DNA of 64,000 nt from Liolophura sinensis (taxonomy: Eukaryota; Mollusca; Polyplacophora; Chitonida; Chitonidae). A model generated the notes under the pieces. It did not search any database. It saw only the letters and a program-made list of their open reading frames with translations, and was not told where the DNA came from. A program made the translations under genes and the position numbers. The stretch covers positions 85,790,644 through 85,854,643 of the forward strand of contig NC_088295.1 of assembly GCF_032854445.1 (NCBI RefSeq). Reading direction: 5' to 3'. This document shows positions 1-12,800 of the stretch, piece after piece (the stretch's first letter is position 1; every line of letters begins with the position of its first letter).

Positions 1-513
1 GCTTCGTCATCCTGTAGGTGTAGTACAGCTTCGTCATCCTGTAGGTGTAGTACAGCTTCGTCATCCTGTAGGTGTAGTACAGCTTCGTCATCCTGTAGGT
101 GTAGTACAGCTTCGTCATCCTGTACGTGTAGTACAGCTTCGTCATCCTGTAGGTGTAGTACAGCTTCGTCATCCTGTAGGTTTAGTACAGCTTCGTCATC
201 CTGTACGTGTAGTACAGCTTCGTCATCCTTTACGTGTAGAACAGCTTCGTCATCCTGTAGGTATAGTACAGCTTCATCATCCTGTAGGTGTAGTACAGCT
301 TCGTCATCCTGTACGTGTAGTACAGCTTCGTCATCCTGTAGGTTTAGTACAGCTTCGTCATCCTGTAGGTTTAGTACAGCTTCGTCATCTTGTACGTGTA
401 GTACAGCTTCGTCATCCTGTAGGTGTAGTACAGCTTCATCATCCTGTACGTGTAGTACAGCTTCGTCATCCTGTAGGTGTAGTACAGCTTCGTCATCCTG
501 TAGGTGTAGTATA
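1..513. repeat. 27-bp minisatellite, 19 units, truncated by window start
   Basis: Nineteen units of exactly 27 bp with no indels, each starting gcttcgtcatcc and ending tgtagtaca, with single-base variants (GTAGGT or GTACGT in the middle). Because 27 is a multiple of three, the frame starting at base 1 stays open to a stop at 607, but I take it as intronic. The unit resembles the junction at 3743-3768 (end of a linker exon plus its donor GTAAGT), so each unit carries a donor-like GTAGGT/GTACGT. Decayed relatives lie in the equivalent introns at about 3,760-4,060 and 9,390-10,040. Confidence 0.9.
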
Positions 514-716
514 GTCTCGTGTAAAGTTGGTAGAACCTCATCACCATTTAATAGTAGTAGAACCTCCTCAACATTCTTTAACACATCCTACTTCTGGGTC
601 CATTCTTAAAGTAAAGAAAGAAAGGTATTAGTTCCAGGCAAATCTCATTTTTATTGAACACTTACACTTGTCGGTAACATAACTGAATTCTGATTGTTTA
701 AAATACAATATTCCAG

Positions 717-818
717 TGACAGCGCCAATAACATCTCAGACATATACGTCGACTTCTAGTTCATCAACAATGTCACCCATGCTCGCGCCCCCTTTAACCA
801 CTCCAGCAACAACGTCTG
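717..818 (+). CDS. Thr/Ser-rich linker exon (upstream, older copy)
   Basis: Acceptor ttccag at 711-716 and donor G|gtacgt at 819; 102 bp, phase 1 at both ends. It encodes TAPITSQTYTSTSS-type sequence and is a diverged homologue of the linkers at 4279-4383 and 10640-10744, whose flanking intron sequence it also shares. Confidence 0.72.
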
Positions 819-3800
819 GTACGTTTCCTACTAATTTTCCACCATTTCTTCCATGATCATTGAAGACGATTAGTTTGAAATTGACTGCGAAACATTCTTC
901 AGCTACATACGGTTTGGTAAACGGTGGCTGATAGCACCCATCTAAACTGTGAAATTTGTGTCACGGCGAACGGCGCGATTTGAATAAAACAGAAATACCC
1001 CACACCCCGTGGAGATCATGGATCTACGTCTTCCGCGCTCCAAGTGATGGCGTGGTTCCGCGAGAGCGCGATTTCGCGAGGGCGCATTGTTAAACATATA
1101 TTGTTAAACATATATTTTGATATATATATATATATAGAATGAGGTGTCAGTTGTAGTCATTTATGCTGAAAACAGCAAGGAATAAACGAAAATTAGACCA
1201 CCTCTTAACCTTTGTTCTAACTACTATCCACGACAACATTAATTTTATATTGAATGGGATGAGAATGTATCATTCGCGCAAAATACAGAACGTGTTACGC
1301 TTTACAGAGCCGACGCCAGGTACACCTTCGGCAACAACACCTACCACGGCAATCCCAACCACGTCCAGCATTTCATCAACGCCGTATGCATCAACAAACC
1401 ATATAACAAGAACGGCTACAATGTCAACACGGCAGGCGACAACAAATCCTACGACTGCGTCAACAACCACAACTGCTGGTAAACCAAAGAGCTAAATTGT
1501 TTGATCCATTTTGCTACCATTGTCTGACTAATTCACGTAAACTACACGGGATATCTCACAGTTGTGTCCTAACGAGCCGCTAGCGTGTCTTACATTATCT
1601 TCTGTGACTGCCTCAACTTATATTTGTTGTCAGTTTTCAAAACCAGTTGAGGAGTTATCATAACTCTTTTTATGTCGAGGTGTTATGTTGTGTACGGACC
1701 GTCCTGCTTTGCTGAAGTTATCTTACCTGGTTTCAAAATTATTAAAGGATAATTTCAAATCAATTTGTTTAACTATTTCGTTCAGGATGTGTTTCTTTTT
1801 TATTTGATTTTAACACAATGTACGAAACAATGTAATATCCACGTATCTGCCCTAAGGCTTGCGTAAATACATATCTATCTGGCGCTAATCCTTTGTCTTA
1901 AGACACCTGTGGCGGTACCCGTCAGGCCTCTCCGGTGGGAGCCAACCTGACATCCCCTGGATATCCAGGCTTCTACCCCCACAACCAGATGTGTGCCTGG
2001 ACAATAGAGGCACCTGTTGGTCAGAGGCTGCTACTCACCATCAACGACATCAACATAGAATTCCATTCTGAATGTCAGTTTGATTACTTGGAATTTACAG
2101 AATCTACGGCTGTAAGTTCACAGTGCTATATTTCAATTATAAGATAAGCACGCCCATTTCTAATTGTCTATGTATATGGATTTCAAACTAGATGGATTTT
2201 TCTATGTATTTGGAGTTCAAAAACAGTTTCTGCTCCCGTGCCTAGTTTCGGATATTTAATCAAATGAATTAAATATGATAAAATTGAATTACCTATGTAA
2301 GATCAAATGTGGTTAACATTAAGAAGATCGGTACACCAGAGACTATATTTCCATCACTCTTGGTAGCGTTTGTTACACTGTCACTTATGACAGTTCAATT
2401 GACGTTATACAGGTGCGCTACGCTGCGACCTGTTTGTCACAGATACAGCATCAAACATCCCCCGACTTTATTTTGTAAACTTGAAAACAAGAGCAACATT
2501 ATTATTGTACGGTTTATTGGATAAACTTTTATCCAAGCCGGTATGTGTCACTGATGAAGAAAAATCTCCCCCTCCTCAATTCTCATAATTGTTGTATTTT
2601 ATTGTTGTAATTACCAGATTTCATTCATTGGTATTTTTCGTATTAACACGAAAGGCAAAATCACAGAGGTCGGTTATTATCTTGGATAATTTTTTCCTTA
2701 AAACAAAGTCTTTCTAATTACGAAAAAAATCCCATAAATAGGAGAACAATTCGAGCAAGCGCACAAGTTTTATCCATGACGATAATCGGATTCCGTAATT
2801 AGTCGATTGTGTAATGTAAAAGTTACTGTTTTCTTTTGACCAGGGAGCCCCTGACCGAGATGTCCGTCTGTGCGGTACACAAATACCGGCGCCTTTTGTC
2901 TCCACAACCAGATCTATTCAAGTGACATTTAAATCCGACTTCAGCGGAACCCGAGAAGGCTTCCATCTGACTTTCACCAGTAACAGATTTTCTTAGTTCT
3001 TATTTTATTTGTAGATTCGGATGACTGTACTAAATAGAAATCCCTCAATCCATTTTTTTTTAACAAAACCACATCAGCAGGAACAAAATGTTAAGAGACG
3101 CAACCAATCTACACACAAGCTTTACACTGTAGAAAGGAAACGTCAACTGTATTGCGCATGTACACGCAGGGAGTTCACAGAGACCAATGTGAATCTGTAT
3201 TTACAGCAAACAGAGTGTACGGTTAGCAAAACGGTAAACAGTTTGACCAAGGTTAATCCATATAACTTTTTCCTAGTGTTTAGGTAATTAGGTTTATTAA
3301 ATAATAAAAAGGTAAGAATACAATAAATATGTGGTGATGTATTATGCGAAGAACACCTTGTTTTCTTAGTTATAACTGTTTGTCTTTTATGATCATTGTC
3401 ACACACCATTTCCGGATAATGTAATTATGTCAGGTTCATTTGGTGCAATTTTGTGCAAATCTTCTCGTCGATTTCGTTTAGACTCGGTTTTCACAACATT
3501 TAATAATTCAAAATTTAACTGCCTGCATTCTGAATCTTATGAAGTTTACACTCTCTGCCATTTGCTCACGATCCTCCAGTGCACCTATTCATACGATGAC
3601 TCACAAGCCGCTATATTCTGTTTTAGCGACACTACCACCAGCCCAGACATCAACGCGTTCTCCATCAACGGGTAGACTTCAGACTTCAAAGAGAACAGCA
3701 TCATCGGCATTACCTCAGTCCGTGTCAACCACCACAGTGTCAGCGTCATCCAGTAAGTGTACTACAACTTCAACATCACCTGATATCACCTAGTATGTGA

Positions 3801-6800
3801 CATCATCAACATCGCCCGGTACGCGTAGTACAGCCTGTGCATCACCTAATAAGCGTAGTACAGCCGCATTATTGCCTAGTACAAAGCGTGGTCCGGCCTC
3901 AGTATCACGTAGTGTGTATAGTAGAAGCCCACTACACTCTGAGTATCGCCTAATAAGTGTTGCACAGCATCTATATCACTTAGGAAGCATAGTAGTAGTT
4001 AAAACCCAAGCACTCACTGACTCCAGTAGGTGATGTACAGCTTCACCGTACAGTTGTTGTAGTGCAGCCCAATAATCCAGTAGGTTTAATACAACCTCAT
4101 AATCCACGGAGGTATTGTGCAAGCTCATCAACAGTTACAAAGTTTAGAAGAAAGGCCCCGCTGATGTGTCCATTCTCAAAGAAAGGTGATAATTCCAGAG
4201 AAATGCCATTTTGAATGAACACCTACACTTGTTGGTAACAAAACGGAATTCAGATTGTTTTAAAATCCAATATTCCAGTGACAGCGCCAATAACTTCTCA
4301 GACAAACACGTCGACTTCTGGCTCATCACAGACGTCACCCCCACTCCGGCCCTCTTCAACCACTCCTGCAGCGACCACGGATGGTACGTTTCTTCCTAAT
4401 TTTCCATTCTTCATTTCTTCCAATACCGTTGGAGACGATTAGCTTAAAATTGAGGTCTAATCACCATGTACGACCTTCACTTACATACGCTTTCATGCAA
4501 TCTAACCAACAACTGAAACGATGACAATTTCTACCCTTTATACCAAACCATCACTCCGACGTTAAAAACGGATGCAAGTAAAAACAAGTATTGATTTTAT
4601 TTATTTATTTGATTGGTTTTTTACGCCGTACTCAAGAAAATTTCATTTGTACGACGGCGGCCAGCATTATGGTGGAATGAAACTGGGCAAAAAAAAACCG
4701 TAAAGGTAGTGCTTCATTTAATAACAAATAATATTACACGCACGTTACACTAATCTTCTTTGAACTTCGTAATATCCGTTTGTCTAATAGCAGATCTCTC
4801 TACGTTGCAGCGGTGTGTGGTGGTTCTATTCAGGCTGGGGGGTCGCCTGTGAACATCACATCCCCTAATTACCCAGACACGTACCCGATCAGCATAGAGT
4901 GTGTTTGGATAGTCCAAGCACCTGTTGGCAAGATCATAAGGGTCATCTTTAACGACGTTGACATAGAAGATCATCATTCCTGTAATTATGACTTTCTGCA
5001 GGTCTCGGAAACAAGGAACGTAAGTTACGCCTAAAGCCAATGTTTTAAATTTCTTAAATAGGTCTATAACGATGGTAACAAAAAAAGTATTATGCCATAG
5101 TACAACATAGTGTAATTTCTCATCCATACAAATCTAGACAAAATCTAACTTAACAATGCAACATTTTGGCAGCACTGTGTTCCTTGATTTCCGTAACAGA
5201 AACGCGCCATTTCAAAAAAAAAGGAATTGTAATGCAATGTGATGTAATGGAAGGTTGTTCTGCACCTGACTGTCAATCCGACATACAACTTTTGAGTTAC
5301 CCCACTACACAACTATCATGTCGCTTTACTGTCCAACGAAACCGAGAGCAGAAAAGTTGGGCACTAAAAAATGTGTTACCTTTATAAACACATCGCTGTT
5401 ACACTTAATACACGCACCCCGTGTTCATTCATCAAAACTATGTTTAGATTTATTTATTTATTTGATTTGTGTTTTACGCCATACTCAAGAATATTTCACT
5501 TATACGACGACGGCCAGCATTATGGTGGATGGAAACCGGGCAGAGCCGGGGGAAACCCACGACCATCCGCAGGCCTTGCTGGCAGACGTACGGCCGGAGA
5601 GGAAGCCAGCATGAAACTATGTTTAGAAATTATCATCATCATATTAAATATGGTTAATGTGGTGGATGTTTTCAATACAATTGTATGCAATTGCCATATA
5701 TTTGTTAAGTACTTATGTGTAAAGCAATACCCAAAAAGACACATTTTATAACTAAAATGTGAATGAAAAGCCAGAGAAGTACGACAATCAACCTTATCCG
5801 ACATTCAGGCATCCATAATGAGGCGGAGTGATGTCGGCTCCATACCTGTAAGATGCACATCGTATACAGACGTTATCAATGTAATTGATCTTACATGCAC
5901 AGGGTGAGACGCTGAAGAGCGTAAAGACGTGCGATACAAATATCCCTGAACCCTTCTACACGTCTGGCCAGTCCGTTCGTATCTTCTTCTTTGCTGATTA
6001 CGCCTTTTCTAGGAATGGATTCCATCTGACAGTTCAGAGTGTGGGTGAGTTTGTATACAGTTATACTCAAATCTTGACAACGTTCGTATTTTTCCAGATC
6101 GTAAGAAAATATCCGTCCTTTTCTTCGTCTGTCTCTCCGTTTGTTGGTCGTTTTGTCTTGTCATTGCCACTTCTCCTACAGTCCTGTGCTTGTCTGTAGT
6201 ACTTTCTGTAACTTTTTCGATTCAGATCCCGATGAGCCTCGGATTACTACAACAGCTGATCCAGGTAAAGACACAGAAACTCACCACTGAAGCAAGCAAG
6301 ACAATTAGTATGGGTGGCCAGGTGTTTTGTCGTGCTCCTAGTCCAATTCTCCCCATACATTCCTCTAAATCCTAGCTTAATGTCATCTCAGAACTCATAT
6401 TGAAAAACAAAAAAAGAATTGTGATAATTCTCGTCCTCCTGCCGAGACCACAGTGTGGGTTTGAAATGCGTTTTGTCGTTGTTGCAGCTCTTTTCGGTTC
6501 CCCGCCACCATGATACTGGCCATTGTCGTATAAGTGAAATATTGTTGAGTAGGTCGTAAAACGCCAATCGGAATACATAAATAAATATCGTTGAAAATAT
6601 AAAATGAAATGAAAACAGAATCTACAGCGGTTTACAAACTGTTTGTAATGGAAATGAATTTCTTGCTTCCTGATTTGGCGAGGGCGCATTGTTAAACATA
6701 TATTTTGATATATATATATATAGAATGAGTTGTCAGTTGTAGTCACTTATGCTGAAAACAGCAAGGAATAAACGAAAATTAGGCCACCTCTTAACCTTTG

Positions 6801-9800
6801 CTCTAACTACTATCCACGACAACATTAATTTTATATTGAATGGGATGAGAATGTATCATTCGCGCAAAATACAGAACGTGTTACGCTTTACAGAGCCGAC
6901 GCCAGGTACACCTTCGGCAACAACACCTACCACGGCAATCCCAACCACGTCCAGCATTTCATCAACGCCGTATGCATCAACAAACCATATAACAAGAACG
7001 GCTACAATGTCAACACGGCAGGCGACAACAAATCCTACGACTGCGTCAACAACCACAACTGCTGGTAAACCAAAGAGCTAAATTGTTTGATCCATTTTGC
7101 TACCATTGTCTGACTAATTCATGTAAACTACGCGGGATATCTCACAGTTGTGTCCTAACGAGCCGCTAGCGTGTCTTACATTATCTTCTGTGACTGCCTC
7201 AACTTATATTTGTTGTCAGTTTTCAAAACCAGTTGAGGAGTTATCATAACTCTTTTTATGTCGAGGTGTTATGTTGTGTACGGACCGTCCTGCTTTGTTG
7301 AAGTAATGTTAACCTGGTTTCAAAATTATTAAAGGATAATTTCAAATCAATTTGTTTAACTATTTCGTTCAGGATGTGTTTCTTTTTTATTTGATTTTAA
7401 CACAATGTACGAAACAATGTAATATCCACGTATCTGCCCTAAGGCTTGCGTAAATACATATCTATCTGGCGCTAATCCTTTGTCTTAAGACACATGTGGC
7501 GGTACACGTCAGGCCTCTCCGGTGGGAGCCAACCTGACATCCCCTGGATATCCAGGCTTCTACCCCCACAACCAGATGTGTGTCTGGACAATAGAGGCAC
7601 CTGTTGGTCAGAGGCTGCTACTCACCATCAACGACATCAACATAGAATTCCATTCTGAATGTCAGTTTGATTACTTGGAATTTACAGAATCTACGGCTGT
7701 AAGTTCACAGTGCTATATTTCAATTATAAGATAAGCACGCCCATTTCTAATTGTCTATGTATATGGATTTCAAACTAGATGGATTTTTCTATGTATTTGG
7801 AGTTCAAAAACAGTTTCTGCTCCCGTGCCTAGTTTCGGATATTTAATCAAATGAATTAAATATGATAAAATTGAATTACCTATGTAAGGTCAAATGTGGT
7901 TAACATTAAGAAGATCGGTACAGCAGAGACTATATTTCCATCACTCTTGGTAGCGTTTGTTACACTGTCACTTATGACAGTTCAGTTGACGTTATACAGG
8001 TGCGCTACACTGCGACCTGTTTGTCACAGATTCAGCATCAAACATCCCCCGACTTTATTTTGTAAATTTGAAAACAAGAGCAACATTATTATTGTACGGT
8101 TTATTGGATAAACTTTTATCCAAGCCGGTATGTGTCACTGATGAAGAAAAATCTCCCCCTCCTCAATTCTCATAATTGTTGTATTTTATTGTTGTAATTA
8201 CCAGATTTCATTCATTGGTATTTTTCGTATTAACACGAAAGGCAAAATCACAGAGGTCGGCTATTATCTTGGATAATTTTTTCCTTAAAACAAAGTCTTT
8301 CTAATTACGAAAAAAATCCCATAAATAGGAGAACAATTCGAGCAAGCGCACAAGTTTTATTCATGACGATAATCGGATTCCTTAATTAGTCGATTGTGTA
8401 ATGTAAAAATTACTGTTTTCTTTTGACCAGGGAGCCCCTGACCGAGATGTCCGTCTGTGCGGTACACAAATACCAGCGCCTTTTGTCTCCACAACCAGAT
8501 CTATTCAAGTGACATTTAAATCCGACTTCAGCGGAACCCGAGAAGGCTTCCATCTGACTTTCACCAGTAACAGATTTTTTTAGTTCTTATTTCATTTGTA
8601 GATACGGATGACTGTACTAAACAGAAATCCCTCAATCCATGTTTTTTTAACAAAACCACATCAGCAGGAACAAAATGTCAAGAGACGCAACCAGTCTACA
8701 CACAAGCTTTACACTGTAGAAAGGAAACGTCAACTGTATTGCGCATGTACACGCAGGGAGTTCACAGAGACCAATGTGAATCTGTATTTACAGCAAACAG
8801 AGTGTACGGTTAGCAAAACGGTAAACAGTTTGACCAAGGTTAATCCATATAACCTTTTCCTAGTGTTTAGGTAATTAGGTTTATTAAATAATAAAAAGGT
8901 AAGAATACAATAAATATGTGGTGATGTATTATGCGAAGAACACCTTGTTTTCTTAGTTATAGCTGTTTGTCTTTTATGATCATTGTCACACACCATTTCC
9001 AGATAATGGAATTATGTCAGGTTCATTTGGTGCAATTTTGTGCAAATCTTCTCGTCGATTTCGTTTAGACTCGGTTTTCACAACATTTAATAATTCAAAA
9101 TTTAACTGCCTGCATTCTGAATCTTATGAAGTTTACACTCTCTGCCATTTGCTCACGATGCTCCAGTGCACCTATTCATACGATGACTCACAAGTTGCTA
9201 TATTCTGTTTTAGCGACACTACCACCAGCCCAGACATCAACGCGTTCTCCATCAACGGGTAGACTTCAGACTTCAAAGAGAACAGCATCATCGGCATTAC
9301 CTCAGTCCGTGTCAACCACCACAGTGTCAGCGTCATCCAGTAAGTGTACTACAACTTCAACATCACCTGATATCACCTAGTATGTGACATCATCAACATC
9401 GCCCGGTACGCGTAGTACAGCCTCTGCATCACCTAATAAGCGTAGTACAGCCGCATTATTGCCTAGTACAAAGCGTGGTCCGGCCTCAGTATCACGTAGT
9501 GTGTATAGTAGAAGCGCACTACACTCTGAGTATCGCCTAGTAAGTGTAGCACAGCATCTATATCACTTAGGAAGCATAGTAGTATCAAGTAGTAAGCGTA
9601 CTGCAGTCTCAGTGTTATGTAGTACGTATGTATGTATGTCGTGCTTGACAAGTTTTACTGCCAAATGACGAAGAGTCATTATGTGTGTCTACTGTGCCTT
9701 CACTTGACCGGGCGAGTCCAGGCTGCAATTTGCTGCAGCCGCTAAAGTATTATGTCGAAGACACCAATCATGACACCCCACCCAAACACATTATTCTCAC

Positions 9801-12800
9801 AACTCGTCAACGAGTAATCTTTCCTTGCCCTAACCTCTCAGTGCTAGGCGATCAGAGATACTCATCATCTGTAGGCGCAGTGCAGCCTTATCATCCAGTA
9901 GGTGAGGTACAGCTTCAGCGTTCAGGTGTTGTAGTGTTGCCTCGTCATCCAGCAGGTTTAGCACAGCCTCATCATCCAGTAGGATGGGGTACAGGTTCAC
10001 CGTTCAGTTGTTGTAGTGCAGCCTTATCATCCAGTAGGTGAGACCGACCGATAGCACACTTGGTAGAGCGCCGCTTCGGGAGCTTCAATCCTGGGTCGAG
10101 TCACACCTAAGGCCTTAAAAGAGGAAGTTGTAACTTCCTCGCTTGACGTTCAACTTGAAGGGAAAAGTGCAAAGACTGGTTGACCCGTATCAGCATAATG
10201 GCTCGGGTGGGGCGGCTTCCTTGCCTTCGGTTAGCCGTGTCAGTGAATTAGCACTAGATAAAAAAAAAAGCAGTGGAAATCCGTCCTGCAACAAGGAGGC
10301 ACATTACATGCACTCTAAGGATTCCTTCGTCGTCATATGACTGAAAAGTAAGACGTTAAAACCCAAGCACTCACTGACTCCAGTAGGTGATGTACAGCTT
10401 CACCGTACAGTTGTTGTAGTGCAGCCCCATAATCTAGTAGGTTTAATACAACCTCATCATCCACGGAGGTATTGTGCAAGCTCATCAACAGTTACAAAGT
10501 TTAGAAGAAAGACCCCGCTGCTGTGTCCATTCTCAAAGAAAGGTGATAATTCCAGAGAAATGCCATTTTGAATGAACACCTACACTTGTTGGTAACAAAA
10601 CGGAATTCAGATTGTTTTAAAATCCAATCAATATTCCAGTGACAGCGCCAATAACTTCTCAGACAAACACGTCGACTTCTGGCTCATCACAGACGCCACC
10701 CCCACTCCGGCCCTCTTCAACCAGTCCTGCAGCGACAACGGATGGTACGTTTCTTCCTAATTTTCCATTCTTCATTTCTTCCAATACCGTTGGAGACGAT
10801 TAGCTTAAAATTGAGGTCTAAACACCATGTACGACCTTCACTTACATACGCTTTCATGCAATCTAACCAACAACTGAAACGATGACAATTTCTACCCTTT
10901 ATACCAAACCATCACTCCGACGTTAAAAACGGATGCAAGTAAAAACAAGTATTGATTTTATTTATTTATTTGATTGGTGTTTTACGCCGTACTCAAGAAA
11001 ATTTCATTTGTACGACGGCGGCCAGCATTATGGTGGAATGAAACCGCAAAAAAACCGTAAAGGTAGTGCTTCATTTAATAACAAATAATATTACACGTAC
11101 GTTACACTAATCTTCTTTGAACTTCGTAATATCCGTTTGTCTAATAGCAGATCTCTCTACGTTGCAGCGGTGTGTGGTGGTTCTATTCAGGCTGGGGGGT
11201 CGCCTGTGAACATCACATCCCCTAATTACCCAGACACGTACCCGATCAGCATAGAGTGTGTTTGGATAGTCCAAGCACCTGTTGGCAAGATCATCCGGGT
11301 CATCTTTAACGACGTTGACATAGAAGATCATCATTCCTGTAATTATGACTTTCTGCAGGTCTCGGAAACAAGGAACGTAAGTTACGCCTAAAGCCAATGT
11401 TTTAAATTTCTTAAATAGGTCTATAACGATGGTAACAAAAAAAGTATTATGCCATAGTATAACATAGTGTAATTTCTCATCCATACAAATATAGACAAAA
11501 TCTAACTTAAGAATGCAACATTTTGGTAGCACTGTGTTCCTTGATTTCCGTAACAGAAACGCGCCATTTAAAAAACAAGGAATTGTAATGTAATGTAATG
11601 AAAGGTTGTTCTGCACCTGTCCGTCAATCCGACATACAACTTTTGAGTTACCCCACTACACAACTATCATGTTGCTTTGCTGTCCTACGAAACCGAGAGA
11701 AGAAAAGTTGCGCACTAAAAAAATGTGTTTCCTTTATCAACACATCGCTGTTACACTTAATACACGCACCCCGTGTTCATTCATCAAAACTATGTTTAAA
11801 TTTATTTATTTATTTATTTGATTGGTGTTTTACGCCGTACTCAAGAATATTTCACTTATACGACGGCAGCCAGCATTATGGTGGATGGAAACCGGGCAGA
11901 GCCCGGGGGAAACCCACGACCATCCGCAAGCCTTGCTGGCAGACGTACAGCCGGAGAGGAAGCCAGCATGAAACTATGTTTAGAAATTATCATCATCATA
12001 TTAAATATGGTTAATGTGGTGGATGTTTTCAATACAATTGTATGCAATTGCCATATATTTGTTAAATACTAATGTGTAAAGCAATACCCAAAAAGACACA
12101 TTTTATAACTAAAATGTGAATGAAAAGCCAGAGAAGTACGACAATCAACCTTATCCGACATTCAGGCATCCATAATGAGGCGGAGTGATATCGGCTCCAT
12201 ACCTGTAAGATGCACATCGTATACAGACGTTATCAATGTAATTGATCTTACATGCACAGGGTGAGACGCTGAAGAGCGTAAAGACGTGCGATACAAATAT
12301 CCCTGAACCCTTCTACACGTCTGGCCAGTCCGTTCGTATCTTCTTCTTTGCTGATTACGCCTTTTCTAGGAATGGATTCCATCTGACAGTTCAGAGTGTG
12401 GGTGAGTTTGTATACAGTTATACTCAGATCTTGACAACGTTCATATTTTTCCAGACCGTAAGAAAATATCCGTCCTTTTCTTCGTCTGTCTCTCCGTTTG
12501 TTGGTCGTTTTGTCTTGTCATTGCCACTTCTCCTACGGTCCTTTGCTTGTCTGTAGTACTTTCTGTAACTTTTTCGATTCAGATCCCGATGAGCCTCGGA
12601 TTACTACAACAGCTGATCCAGGTAAAGACACAGAAACTCACCACTGAAGCAAGCAAGACAATTAGTATGGGTGGCCAGGTGTTTTGTCGTGCTCCTAGTC
12701 CAATTCTCCCCATACATTCCCTTAAATCCTAGCTTAATGTCATCTCAGAACTCATATTGAAAAACAAAAAAAGAATTGTGATAATTCTCGTCCTCCTGCC

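Larger units (their letters stand above)
1070..6671 (+). repeat. Tandem duplication, unit A (about 5.6 kb)
   Basis: Near-identical to 6,672-13,031. The left edge is at gattt[c/g]gcgagggcgcattg (1070 and 6672); the right edge is at cttgcttcctgat (ending near 6,674 and 13,024-13,031). The unit carries linker, CUB, two linkers, CUB and a short linker, plus SINE fragments. Its exon ends are phase 1, so the duplication keeps the frame. Confidence 0.9.

Noticed and set aside
1163-1307. Start codon at 1163 and in-frame extension of the linker exon
   Set aside because: The stretch before 1308 is intronic: a good acceptor tttacag precedes 1308, phase agrees with the other linkers, and the upstream residues lack Thr/Ser bias.
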